Assembly: GCA_009746045.1 (NCBI GenBank)
Contig: RPFO01001348.1
Coordinates: forward strand, 1-23,993
DNA length: 23,993 bases
Reading direction: 5' to 3'
Source: Mesostigma viride
Taxonomy: Eukaryota; Streptophyta; Mesostigmatophyceae; Mesostigmatales; Mesostigmataceae
Under the pieces are notes generated by a model that saw nothing but the letters and a program-made list of their open reading frames with translations, did not search any database and was not told the DNA's origin. Position 1 is the stretch's first letter. Each line of letters begins with the position of its first letter. Position numbers and translations under genes: made by a program. Shown one piece after another: positions 1 to 9,497 of the stretch.

Positions 1-475
1 GACCCATTGCAGAGACAAGCTGCTGACAAAGTTACAGTGCAGCGGGCACCCCGGCAGCCATTAGCGGGAAGGATATCCGGCAATACGGGGGCGGGGGTAT
101 GGATGTTTATTAAACGTAGATTGATTATATTGTAACGTACAAGGTTAGCGTTACCTGCCAATCCAATAAAATGAGGCATTGTAGCGTGGATTTTCTCCAG
201 AGGCTTAAACCGTGTTTGTTCGTGGCAGAATGTTCCAATGCAGTAGATCAAGTGACGCCATTACTATCGATGTTCCTTTGCATGTGGCATCTGCCAATTG
301 TTTTTCACTTAAAAGATGATATTGCCTGTTATGTCGCCAGGTAGACCGATATCCAAAGCGACTTACGGGCGACTTTGCTCCGCGATCATTTAATGTAGGA
401 GCAGCATTAATTAACCGGACTGTTGGGTTCAGGTCGAGGTGCGTGTCGAGCGAGAGCCCACCAAGCAGGCGTGCT
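1..475 (+). repeat. Outer inverted repeat, left copy
   Basis: This stretch is the reverse complement of 5595-6213 with scattered substitutions and small indels. Matching blocks include the segment around GCTGCTGACAAAGTTACAG near the left edge, GGATGTTTATTAAACG, TTGTAGCGTGGATTTTCTCC, and GAGCGAGAGCCCA near the inner end. The match reaches the window edge, so the true outer end may lie outside. The right copy holds roughly 150-200 bp more around 5640-5830. I see no gene in it. Together with the inward minisatellites it forms the outer part of a large inverted structure. Confidence 0.85.
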
Positions 476-1568
476 TTATTGTTTATAATTATTATGATCA
501 TGAACCTCCTATTGCCAGCATGTGTTCAGCAGACTGTGGCCACTTTTGGTGCCGTGATGCTACAGGCATACCGTTGGCAGCCATTTTCCGTTTCCTCAAG
601 CGCTGAATTGCCAACTTCTCCATACTTATCCGCCGGACCATGTCATGACCGTTCCAGTTATTAGAACACTTCATGGCTTATTCATACTTTGCTGGTTTTG
701 GGGCAGCGTATTGCTTCTATCACCAGCAGCGCTTTCACCTGACACTTTCGTTTATGACTGCAGAGCCCCAACGTGATGCCTGGCGTTGGCTGGTGGTCCT
801 CAAGCGCGCCCCCGGTACTTTTTGGGGTTTTTGTTTTCTTTGAAGGACAGTATCATGAGTATGACATGGTAAGCTTTTGCGTTTGGTTTTGGCAGAGCTC
901 TTGCCAGCAGCCGGGCAGAATAGCAGCAGTATTGTCAATTACCTGTTCTTATGCTTTGCCTCCAACCGATAACATCATGTAGTCTGTTTCTCTGATGGAA
1001 AGACATTGGTTGGGCAGTCGTATCAAAAATAGTGTTGCCTGCAATTTTCCCAGACCGGATTTACGCCTGTATGGTTGGGGGGACGATTACGTGTACTTAG
1101 CATTTCTTCTTAGAGCCCGGGATTCATGTTGAGATCAAGGTGACTAATGTGACATTTGCTTTCTCTTGCTAATTGTTACTAGTGTGTGTGCCGGGATGCT
1201 GCATGTTGCTAACTGAGAAAGCCAGGATTCCTGCCTTCAGAAAGGACTAATATGACACAGCAGGAATATCTACACATCATCGTTCCCTTTAGTTGAACTC
1301 GTTGCATTGTATAATCCTGCTTCCACGCTTGCTTCCTTTGCTTTGGTTGCTGGCTGGCCGGCCGGCTGGTTGGCGTGTATTGCGTTCCCATAAAACATTT
1401 GTTATACGTACACGCACGCTCATGTTGTCATGCACGCACAAGACCGCACCAAAGCAACCAACCAATGTAACAAGCTCCCAATCCCATGTCATGACTCCCC
1501 ACCCTACCCAACAGCTGCACCTCATGCCCACTGCTTACACCAGGTTGTAATGCAAACTGCTGCATGCC
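476..1568. other. Unassigned gene-free stretch
   Basis: About 1.1 kb between the outer inverted repeat and the left minisatellite. Open frames are short, overlapping and low-complexity, with no domain I recognise. Base composition is mixed, unlike the GC-rich codon use of PETC. I see no RNA gene, no long repeat and no clear promoter. Confidence 0.5.
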
Positions 1569-2490
1569 GTCATGGCTGTCGTTGCTGTCGTGTGGCTGTC
1601 GTGGCTGTCGTGGCTGTCGGGCTAGTCGTGGCTGTCTGCTGTCGTGGCTGTCGTGGCTGTCGTGGCTGTCGTGGCTGTCGTGGCTGTCGTGGCTGTCGTG
1701 CTGTCAGTGGCTGTCGTGGCTTGTCGTGGCTTCGTGCGTGTCGTGGCTGTCGTGGCTGTCTCGTGGCTGTCGTGGCTGTCGTGGCGTCGTTGGCTGTCGT
1801 GGCTGTCGTGGGCTGTCGTGGCTGTCGGCCTGTCTGAGCTGTCGTGGGCTGTCGTGGCTGTCGTGGCTGTCGTGGTCTGTCGTGGCTGTCGTGGCTGTCG
1901 TGGCTGTCGTGGCTGTCGTGGCTGTCGTGGCTGTCGTGTGTCGTGTCGTGGCTGTCGTGGCTGTCGTGGTCGTGCTGTCGTGGCGTCGTGGCTGTCGTTG
2001 GCTGTCTGTGGCTGCGTGGCTTCGTGGCTGTCGTGGCTGTCGTGGGCTGTCGTGGTGTCGTGGCTGTCCGTGGCTGTCGTGGCTGTCGTGGCTGTCGTGG
2101 CTGTCGTGGCTTGTGCTGTGGGCTGTCGTGGCTGTCGTGGCTGTCGTGGCTTCGTGGCTGTCGTGCTGTCTGGCTGTCGTGGCTGTCGTAGGCTGGTGTC
2201 GTGGCTGTCGTGGCTGTCGTGGCTGTCGTGGCTGTCGTGGCTGTCGTGGCTGTCGTGGCTGTCGTGGCTGTCGTGGCTGTCGTGGCTGTCGTGGCTGTCG
2301 TGGCTGTCGTGGCTGTCGTGGCTGTCTGGTGCTGTCGTGCTTCGTGCTGTCGTGGCTGTCGTGGTTGTCGTGGCTGTCGTGGCTGTCGTGGCTGTCGCGG
2401 CTGTCGCGGCTGTCGTGGCTGTCGTGGCTGCGTGGCTGTCGTGCTGTCGTGGCTGTCGTGGCTGTCATGGCTGTCATGGCCGTCTTGGCA
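1569..2490 (+). repeat. 9-bp minisatellite (GGCTGTCGT)n
   Basis: About 920 bp of tandem GGCTGTCGT with interruptions by one- to several-base deletions and rarer variants (for example GGCTGTCGC near 2390-2410). The last units before 2480 change to GGCTGTCAT. The cleanest run is about 2198-2325. Because the unit is a multiple of three without stop codons, long spurious frames run through it on both strands (Ser-Trp-Leu, Val-Val-Ala and Gly-Cys-Arg repeats); these are not believable proteins. Confidence 0.95.
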
Positions 2491-2802
2491 ATTGCCAGGG
2501 GAACTCGGTGAGTGCCAGTTCAAGATGCTCGAGGGGCAAGTGGGCTAGGGCGTTTGGCAATGCGCACGCAGGTGCATGCCGGACACTTGTTCTTGTAACG
2601 TAGTACAGGCAGTGCAGACGGGCTGGACATGCAAATACTTGCTGGCCTTAGCAAGTGGCCAGCCCAAGCAAGATGCACATGCATGCAAACCCATCGCTGT
2701 GTGTAATGTCTTGTATCCACACTCCGTAGGTACCTGGCATGCACATGGTCTGAACTTGCAGAATTTCACTCCAACAACATGTGGCTGGCAGCAAGCATTG
2801 AG

Positions 2803-2881
2803 GTTTGCACCCATCCATCCATCCATCGGGTTAATGCTCCGTGACTCCCCAACGGAGCACGAGTCTAATTGATTAATTAAT
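2803..2881 (+). repeat. Inner inverted repeat, left copy
   Basis: Reverse complement of 3615-3698 with few mismatches. It contains a (CATC)n run, then GGGTTAATGCTCCGTGACTC, and ends in a TTAAT-rich tail. The two copies enclose about 730 bp. They may be the terminal repeats of a small non-autonomous element or an inner part of the larger inverted structure. Confidence 0.8.
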
Positions 2882-3614
2882 TTAATTGAGGTAACTGCAA
2901 CTGTAAATCTGTAACGACTAATCTCACGCATGCAGGAATAGTTGTCTCCATTATGTATGGGAGGGAGGGGTAGGTTGATAGGGATTCTACTTGTAGGTTG
3001 AGAGAGCACGAACGTGAAAAGATCAAGGAGACAACCAGCGCAGGCCAGAAATCGGGAGAATCGGTCCATGGTAGCTCGAGCCTGCCTTATCTTTTCCGCG
3101 TTTTCGAGTCGTTCAGGATGATGAATATGAAGTGAGACAACTATGCCTGGACGCATGGCGATCCAACGCCGTGGAAGGACTAGGGTAGTTGTCTGATAGG
3201 AAAGACGCGAAGGCCGCGGAAGCCGCGTGGCTATCTCTAGGAAGACCTGCATGGAGGGAGCTAGACAGAGGTAGCGAGAAATGTTGATGGGGAAAACACA
3301 CACACACACACATGCGTGCACACACACACATACACACACACACACACACGCCACCAGCAGCAACAAAAACAACCAAAACTAAGAAGGAAAAGAGGGAACA
3401 CATACGCACATACACGAAGGGATCAGAATACACGAAGGGGCTAAAATAAGAAGTAAGGAGTATACATTACAGTGGAAAAGAAAAAGGAAAAGGAAAGAAA
3501 GAAAAAAGAAAAGAACGTAAATGGTAGTCATACGAACAATAATAAATAAAGACAAAGTAAAGAGTAATAATTATAACAAAAACCAAAATGGAATAAAGAA
3601 TGCACGGAGATGGA
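2882..3614. other. Spacer with (CA)n microsatellite and A-rich tract
   Basis: Interior between the two inner inverted repeats. It holds a (CA)n microsatellite with small interruptions at 3295-3350 and a strongly A-rich, purine-rich stretch at about 3440-3615. A short segment around 3112-3145 (containing AAGTGAGACAACTATG) is repeated in inverted form near 3962-3985. No convincing coding region is seen. Confidence 0.6.
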
Positions 3615-3698
3615 ATTAATTAATTAATTAATTAGACTCGTGCTCCCGTTGGGAGTCACGGAGCATTAACCCCGATGGATGGATGGGTGGGTGCAAAC
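3615..3698 (-). repeat. Inner inverted repeat, right copy
   Basis: Inverted partner of 2803-2881. It begins with a (TTAA)n run, continues through GGGAGTCACGGAGCATTAAC and ends with GGATGG repeats and GTGCAAAC. Differences from the left copy are a few substitutions and one-base indels. Confidence 0.8.
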
Positions 3699-4954
3699 AG
3701 TCCTACCGGTCTAAAGCTATCTACATCAGCCACCTACGACATCTATCTAACAGCATTACTAACTACAACATCTATCTATACAGCATCACGCTGCCCTAGG
3801 GGAGCTGTCTGGCGTGCCTCCCGCGGGTTTGCACACGCGGGCGCTCCCACAGGATGGAAAGCATGGAGATGGAAATTTATGTGTAGCCTTGTTTTGTTTA
3901 AGTGGTGTGTCTCACATAAGTCACGTGAACAAAATGGAACTAAGATTACGTGCACCATCTGCGAGCATAGTTGTCTCACTTCATATGCACAGCTATGATG
4001 GGTACTCTTGATACAGCTTCACAAGGGCAATGCATGTAGTGGATCTCTACCGGAACTGGCGGGGGGGGAGAATCAGGCATACAGGCAATGCGGACTTCTC
4101 CATGGATATGCAGATGGTATGTCGCAGTATTACTATGTTCTTGGGACATCAACTACAACAATAAAAAGTACAACAAAAAACAGCCTAGCATTGGTGTGCA
4201 CTTGGTTGTCTTGAAGAAGATGTCTTGAAGAGATGTCTTGAAAAAGTTGTATACAGAGTAAGGGCGAGAAACCCACAGATACATGCATTATTCCAACAAA
4301 GTGAATTACATGGTCACACTCTAATGCAGCCAGCCAGTTCAGGATTGAGGTAGGCAGACACATGTGACTTTTATATGCTGGCCGTCAGGCTAGCTAGTTA
4401 TTGGCGCGCAGCACCATCAGCTCAGCTCTGGCCAAGGTAATGGAAACACAGAACATCACTTGTGAACCGAATGTAGCACAGACATGGCTGTTCACATCAG
4501 CAACGTGAGAGATGCACATGATGCCTGCAAGAAAGCCATCAAGCCACCGACATGCCAACGCAAGCCAGCAAACATGCAGAGCACAGCAAACACCTACCAC
4601 AGTGATGATATCACACCCCCAATCTGCCAATCCCTAGATAGTAGATACCTAGCTGAGGCTGCGGGTGGCCTGCTCAGGTGTTCAAAGGCTAGGTTGGATT
4701 CGGAAAATGTTGGGTGGTTACCTGCCAAAAATCGCCCCACATTCTGTACAGCACTTGAGTGCTCCGTGACCTCTCAACCGAGGCTTAGGTTCCATCAATA
4801 ACTTGCGCCAGCAAGCAAACAATCAAAGACAGCCACCAATGCAAGCAATACAGCTATGCAAATACCCAGAAAAACAAGTAGGCACAAGTCAGCGATGCAA
4901 GCCGCTTAGTCAGTCTTAATGCATGCAATGACCTCCTTGTGGCGACAACAAAGG
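3699..4954. other. Unassigned gene-free stretch
   Basis: About 1.25 kb with no convincing gene. Visible detail: three close copies of ATGTCTTGAA-type sequence at about 4208-4245, and the inverted partner (about 3962-3985) of a segment at 3112-3145. Open frames are short and uninformative on both strands. Confidence 0.5.
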
Positions 4955-5527
4955 GAGTCATGGCAGTCATGACAGCCATGACAGCCAAGACAGCAAGGAC
5001 AGCCATGAAAGCTGAAAGCCATGACAGCAAGGACAGCCAAGACAAGCACAAGGACAGCCGCAATGGCCATGACAGCCATGACAGCCATGACAGCCATGAC
5101 AGCCATGACAGCCATGACAACCATGACAGCCATGACAGCCATGACAGCAAGGACAGCCATGAAAGCTGACAGCCATGACAGCCATGACAGCCATGACAGC
5201 CATGACAGCCATGACAGCCATGACAGCCATGACAGCCATGAAAGCTGAAAGCCATGACAGCCATGACAGCCATGACAGCCATGACAGCCATGACAGCCAT
5301 GACAGCCATGACAGCCATGACAGCCATGACAGCCATGACAGCCATGACAGCAATGACAGCCATGACAGCCATGACAACCATGACAGCCATGACAGCCATG
5401 ACAGCCATGACAGCCATGACAGCCATGACAGCCATGACAGCCATGACAAGCCATGACAGCCATGACAGCCATGAAAGCCATGACAGCAAGGACAGCCAAG
5501 ACAGCACAAGGACAGCCGCAATGGCCA
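4955..5527 (+). repeat. 9-bp minisatellite (CATGACAGC)n with higher-order structure
   Basis: About 570 bp of tandem CATGACAGC. Read on the minus strand the unit is GGCTGTCAT, one transition from the GGCTGTCGT unit of the left array, so the arrays are related and inverted. There is higher-order order: a roughly 50-bp variant block containing GACAGCAAGGACAGCC and AGGACAGCCGCAATGGCC occurs at both ends (about 5027-5076 and 5484-5530), and GCCATGAAAGCTGA-type variants recur near 5005, 5157 and 5236. Long frames here are artefacts of the 9-bp period. Confidence 0.95.
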
Positions 5528-5594
5528 TGGCGGCAATGACTGCCCAGGAGCGAACAGTAACATCATCAACACAAGTATGCAACCATAACCAACA

Positions 5595-6213
5595 CTAACG
5601 CGTGCTTGATGGGCTCTCGCTCACCAACGCACCATCGGGACCTGACCCCAAGCAAGTCCGGTTTTACGCGCGCTCCTACATTCATCGACCAACGATGGAC
5701 AACGCGGAAGAGTCAAGACAGCTCGCAGGAAAGAAAATAACACCAGCAACCCCGCTCGCCAGTTGTATTGTTACAACTGTTGCCAGCGACCCCGCTCGCC
5801 AGTTGCATCTTACACTTGTTTATGGCGAGCAGAGTCGCCCGTAAGTCGCCTGGATATCGGTCCGCCTGGCGACACAACAAGGCAATATCAATCTTTTAAG
5901 TGAAAATGAATTGGCAGATGCAGCAATGCGAAGAACAATCGATAGTAATGCGGTCACTTGATCTACTGCATTGGAACATTCTGCCACGACAAACACCGTA
6001 AAGCTCTGGAGAAAATCCACGCTACAATGCCTCATTTATTGGATTGCAGGTAACGCTACCTTGTCATACTCTTAGCAACAAGATATGGAAGCGTCAATCT
6101 GCGTTTAATAAACATCCTTGCCGCCCCCGTTAATTTCCGGAATATCCCTCCCGCTATGGCTGCCGGGGGTGCCCGCTGCACTGTAACTTTGTCAGCAGCT
6201 GTCTCTGGCATAG
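5595..6213 (-). repeat. Outer inverted repeat, right copy
   Basis: Inverted partner of 1-475. It carries an extra segment around 5640-5830, in which the phrase CGACCCCGCTCGCCAGTTG occurs once in full and once as a close variant (about 5748-5766 and 5785-5803). The remainder aligns with the left copy with substitutions and one- to two-base indels, so the copies are clearly diverged. Confidence 0.85.
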
Positions 6214-6215
6214 GG

Positions 6216-7339
6216 TTTTAACAGCTTTTACCTGTACTTACGGCATGGCTACATTACACCTTTTGTAGTACACCTACCGACGTGAGTTGAGGCTGGAGTC
6301 TGGTTTACGCTGGTTACGCAGACTTCCCGTCTGGATACGCCGCAAGGGCAGTCCACGGCATTCTTGGAGTAGCTCGCAACCAGGCGCGGCGGCGATCCCC
6401 GGTCTGATTCTGGTCCGGGGGTGAGTTTTTAACTCATGAGTGAAAAAAATAATCTCCAGCAAAGGGCAACAGCCAAGAGTCGTGAAGCCCTTGGTACGGA
6501 ACAACAAGAAATACATTGAAACAAGAAAAACATTGTGTGAAATGCTAAGATACTGTTCTGACACCGATACTAAATATATCCGGCCCTCGGCGACTATAGA
6601 TTCTCTGCCGCCCATGTGCGGCGTGGTGCACAACAACAACAACAACAACAGTAGAGTGGATTCAGTGGCACACCTGCTAGTTGCTACAGTACTGTACTGT
6701 AGTTGCATTTTTTTCGGTTTTCCCAAGGGTTTTCCCAGGGTTTTACCCAGATAACAAGCTTGTGTCCCATTGTCATCTCGATCGCGACGATCTTCCCAAG
6801 TCCGTCGGATAACAGCGGATCACCGGCGTGGGAATTCAACTGACTGACTGACTTCCCAGTTCCCACTAGTCCTGACTCCTGAGTGATCTCGACAAATCCG
6901 CATCCAATACTTGATCTATATGGCCGTCTCTTTATTTCCGCCTGGTGGTTGTGCACTATGCCACATCATCCAACTGATCCAGCCGCAAGTACCACCAGTG
7001 ATGTGACGGCTCATTGACCGGAAAAGCAGTGTCGGGCGCTTCTTAGTGTCGCCGGGCCGAGCAGAACTCGGAAAGTCGCCTGGGGATTGACGGCGCCGGG
7101 CCGGGATCCAACAAAGGAAAAAATCGTAGCTTGCTGGCCATGCGCTGGCCCGCTTTCAGGTGTCTAGTGGCGCGGCGTCGGCAGCCGGATGGGGTGTAAC
7201 CGATTTCTATGATGCGTGCTCCGTCAGGCCTTTGCTGGACCAGATAAGTGGTTGAGGGCTCCCGCTCCGCTGGGAGTGCTCGAGCAAAAAGTCGCCATTG
7301 CTGCGACGATCAACACTCCACTCAAACAAGGAAGTCAAA
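6216..7339. other. Intergenic stretch upstream of PETC
   Basis: About 1.1 kb without a convincing gene. It holds an (AAC)n microsatellite at 6631-6650 and an imperfect GGGTTTTCCCA repeat at about 6715-6750. The last 200 bp before PETC should contain its promoter and 5' leader; a GATAAG word lies at about 7240, which resembles light-responsive I-box or GATA sites, but one six-base word is weak evidence. I see no clear TATA box. Confidence 0.5.
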
Positions 7340-8011
7340 ATGGCGGCGACCATTGCTAGCTCAGCGAGTTTGGCTGTGAAGTCCTCGTTCGTTGGACAGG
7401 CGATCCAGGCTAAGAATGCGCCTGCCAAGGCTAAGCTTAGCGCCAGGAAGGCGACGGTCTGCGAGGGCGGCCCGCTTAGCTTCGCGGCCGCGGGCCCAAT
7501 TCCCGATATGACCAAGCGTAACGTCATGAACTTGCTGACCCTCGGCGCTGTCGGTGCCCCCTTCACCGGTGTGATCGGTGCGTGGCTGTGGATGTTGGTC
7601 CCCGCCACCAAGGGCGGCAGCAGCGGTGGTCAGGCCGCTCTGGATGCCAACGGCAACGCGGTCACTGAGGCCGGCTGGCTCGCCACTCACCAGGCGGGCT
7701 CCTATGCTCTGGTCCAGGGTCTGAAGGGCGATGCCACCTACCTTGTTGTGGACTCCGCCAACAAGATCAAGAACTTCGGCATCAACGCCGTTTGCACCCA
7801 CTTGGGCTGTGTCGTCCCATGGAACGTCGCCGAGAACAAGTTCATGTGCCCATGCCACGGATCCCAGTACAACGCCGACGGCAAGGTCGTTCGTGGCCCC
7901 GCTCCTCTGTCCCTCGCCCTGGCCCACGCCGATATCGAGGACGGCAACGTCGTGCTGAGCCCATGGACTGAGACCGACTTCCGGACTGGCGAGGAGCCAT
8001 GGTGGAAGTAA
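7340..8011 (+). CDS. PETC: Rieske iron-sulfur protein of cytochrome b6f complex (chloroplast precursor)
   Basis: This 223-aa protein carries electrons from plastoquinol to cytochrome f in the thylakoid cytochrome b6f complex. Residues 1 to about 50 are rich in Ala, Ser and Lys and fit a chloroplast transit peptide. One membrane anchor spans about 62-87, after a TKRNVMNLL segment typical of the family. A Gly/Ser hinge follows at 92-97. The 2Fe-2S ligands are all present: CTHLGC (152-157) and CPCHGS (170-175), with the Pro loop [11 protein letters not shown] after them. The C-terminus ([13 protein letters not shown]) is family-typical and the length is normal. The start at 7340 was chosen because the 14 codons upstream do not look like transit peptide. 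The gene is a single exon with strong preference for C-ending codons. Function is secure; the exact transit cleavage site is not. Confidence 0.97.
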   Translation: MAATIASSASLAVKSSFVGQAIQAKNAPAKAKLSARKATVCEGGPLSFAAAGPIPDMTKRNVMNLLTLGAVGAPFTGVIGAWLWMLVPATKGGSSGGQAALDANGNAVTEAGWLATHQAGSYALVQGLKGDATYLVVDSANKIKNFGINAVCTHLGCVVPWNVAENKFMCPCHGSQYNADGKVVRGPAPLSLALAHADIEDGNVVLSPWTETDFRTGEEPWWK

Positions 8012-8567
8012 AGCGTGTTCGGGTTGCGTTTCGTGAATCTCGAACAACATGTCCTAATGCTCACCGCCGCACCTGGTGGCTAAACCCAACCATGGATGAG
8101 TAGCTTTGTACATTACAGGAATAGGAACCTATAACAACCTGGTGTCTCCTGATTAAGATGCTCAGTTCTCGTGCTGAATTTAAGGGAGTGCCTGCTTGTT
8201 CTCCCACTTTCTTATTATCCAAATCCCTGTGTCAAAAGTTGACAGAGTATCATCATTGGTGCTTGTTTTAGTGTGGAACGGCCCCGCCGCTACATATGTG
8301 GGATTGATCATGCAAGCTAAAGAAACTTATGAATGGGTCCTATGGTGTTAACAATGCGAATCTGTGTCCATTGGTGGGAGTAAACACAGTCTGCTATCCT
8401 TTAATTTATTCCTGCAATGAAACTTCAAGATAAGTCGATTGGCATGGCCAATGGTTTCATTAATGAAATTACCACCGCTTTGTTCTAAAGCAGGAAGACA
8501 CCAACTTCAGCATGCTCGTTTTGATTTGCTGACATTGTGTCAATCTCAGTAAAGCTGGTAATGATGG
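8012..8567. other. PETC 3' flank, no gene seen
   Basis: Downstream of the PETC stop. Composition shifts to AT-richer DNA and no convincing open frame or structured RNA is visible. The 3' UTR and polyadenylation site should lie here, but I cannot place them. Confidence 0.5.
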
Positions 8568-8680
8568 GAGGTGCATAGTTGCGCGCTCGGGAGAAGTAGA
8601 GAAAACTTGACAACATTATTGTGCATTTGTGTAGTAGTTCCAAAGGTCCTAGGTTCGATTCCTTGCTGGTAGCTTCTGGA
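8568..8680 (+). repeat. Possible tRNA-derived SINE head
   Basis: GGTTCGATTCC at 8652-8662 is a perfect match to the tRNA B-box consensus. About 75 bp upstream, GTGCATAGTTGCGCGCTCGG (8571-8590) resembles a tRNA D-arm and A-box with a small deletion. The A-to-B distance is longer than in a simple tRNA and no acceptor stem pairs, so this is not a working tRNA gene. A tRNA-derived SINE fragment is the best reading. Only sequence resemblance supports it. Confidence 0.35.
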
Positions 8681-8880
8681 CTTTCTTACTTTATGTGTTC
8701 CGTGGAATCTCAGATTTGGGCCGCCAGCATTTTCAAGTTTGTTGCTGATCTGATCTGATGACAATGTGTGTTTTTGATATAACGCCAAAAGCAAGGCAAC
8801 GAAGCCCCATGCAAGTAAAATCCGTACTGCATACCATCATCGTGGCCAAGCGTATAGTCGTCTAGGATAGTCCGGATGAA

Positions 8881-9464
8881 TTAATTAAGGGGAGGGTCCC
8901 ATGGAAATGTATCAAAACTGAAGCCCCCTAATAACTACAGAAATGCAACTGACAACCACTGAATGATGTTTGGGGACCATAAACATGATGTTTGGGCATG
9001 CATACCACCACTTGTTGGGGGTACTACCCCCAGCCATACACCGGCTATGAGCTAAAAATAGAAAAAAACGCTGTCCGGGGCACATCTTGCCCAGAACAGT
9101 GGGAGAACCAGTTGCATGAAAAAAGCAATACCCATATAAAAATGTCATGGGACATGGTTTCTACCTAATTGGATCAACAAAATCAGCATATCCCTTTGAG
9201 TTATTAATTTTTGGGCCCAAAATACGCTTTTTTAGGCGGGGCGTCCCCATACACACTCATAACACATCAATTAGGTACTGGGGACTTAAATTTTTACTGA
9301 CTAGGTTGTCCCCAGTTTACAAATTATCAAAATTAACAAAATTACCAAAATTAACAAATTTACACAAATCACAAGAAAGCAACATAGTGCCATTTAATTA
9401 TGAGAATCATATATACCATATGATAAAAATTCACTCATAAAATGCTATGTCAGAGTCAGTAAAC
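8881..9464. other. AT-rich flank downstream of the Rep gene, with hairpins
   Basis: No gene is seen. Two strong hairpins stand out: TGGGGGTA and TACCCCCA around a single base (9016-9032), and ACTGGGGAC paired with GTCCCCAGT across 22 bases (9277-9316). Between the second hairpin and the Rep stop lies an A-rich imperfect repeat of CAAAATTAA type (about 9325-9365). HUH-endonuclease elements often have hairpins near their ends, so this flank may contain the element terminus. That is inference. Confidence 0.4.
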
Positions 9465-9497
9465 TTATATGCACTCATAAAATGCTATGTCAGAGTC
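9432..9497. repeat. 26-bp direct repeat at the 3' end of the Rep gene
   Basis: Two identical 26-bp copies occupy 9432-9457 and 9472-9497, a 40-bp period. The shared core contains CACTCATAAAATGCTATG. The right copy encodes the last residues of the Rep protein before its stop; the left copy lies just past the stop. It may be a local tandem duplication. Confidence 0.85.

Larger units (their letters stand above)
1..6215. mobile_element. Foldback-like composite repeat element (tentative)
   Basis: Three nested sets of inverted sequence share one axis near 3.1-3.3 kb: outer repeats (1-475 / 5595-6213), oppositely oriented 9-bp minisatellites (1569-2490 / 4955-5527), and inner repeats (2803-2881 / 3615-3698). 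Foldback-class elements are known for long inverted repeats with a unique outer part and an inner part of short tandem repeats, which this resembles. No transposase or other coding region is visible. The left terminus is cut by the window and no target-site duplication can be tested. An alternative is an old inverted duplication that later gained minisatellites. Confidence 0.4.

Noticed and set aside
1569-2523. Frames of 250-320 codons on both strands encoding Ser-Trp-Leu, Gly-Cys-Arg or Thr-Ala-Thr repeats
   Set aside because: A 9-bp tandem repeat without stops is open in many frames at once. There is no domain or sensible start, and interruptions change frame at random.
4854-5598. Long frames over the right minisatellite (Met-Ala-Val, His-Asp-Ser repeats)
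   Set aside because: Same artefact of a 9-bp period; frames lie on both strands and end where the array ends.
6715-6750. Interstitial telomere repeat (GGGTTTTCCCA)n
   Set aside because: Three imperfect units that do not match known algal or plant telomere repeats (TTTAGGG, TTTTAGGG).
7361-8050. 229-codon frame antisense to PETC
   Set aside because: It is the mirror of a GC-rich, C-ending codon gene and has no recognisable domain.
8568-8680. Functional tRNA gene around the perfect B-box
   Set aside because: No pairing acceptor stem and too long an A-to-B distance; a SINE-like fragment fits better.
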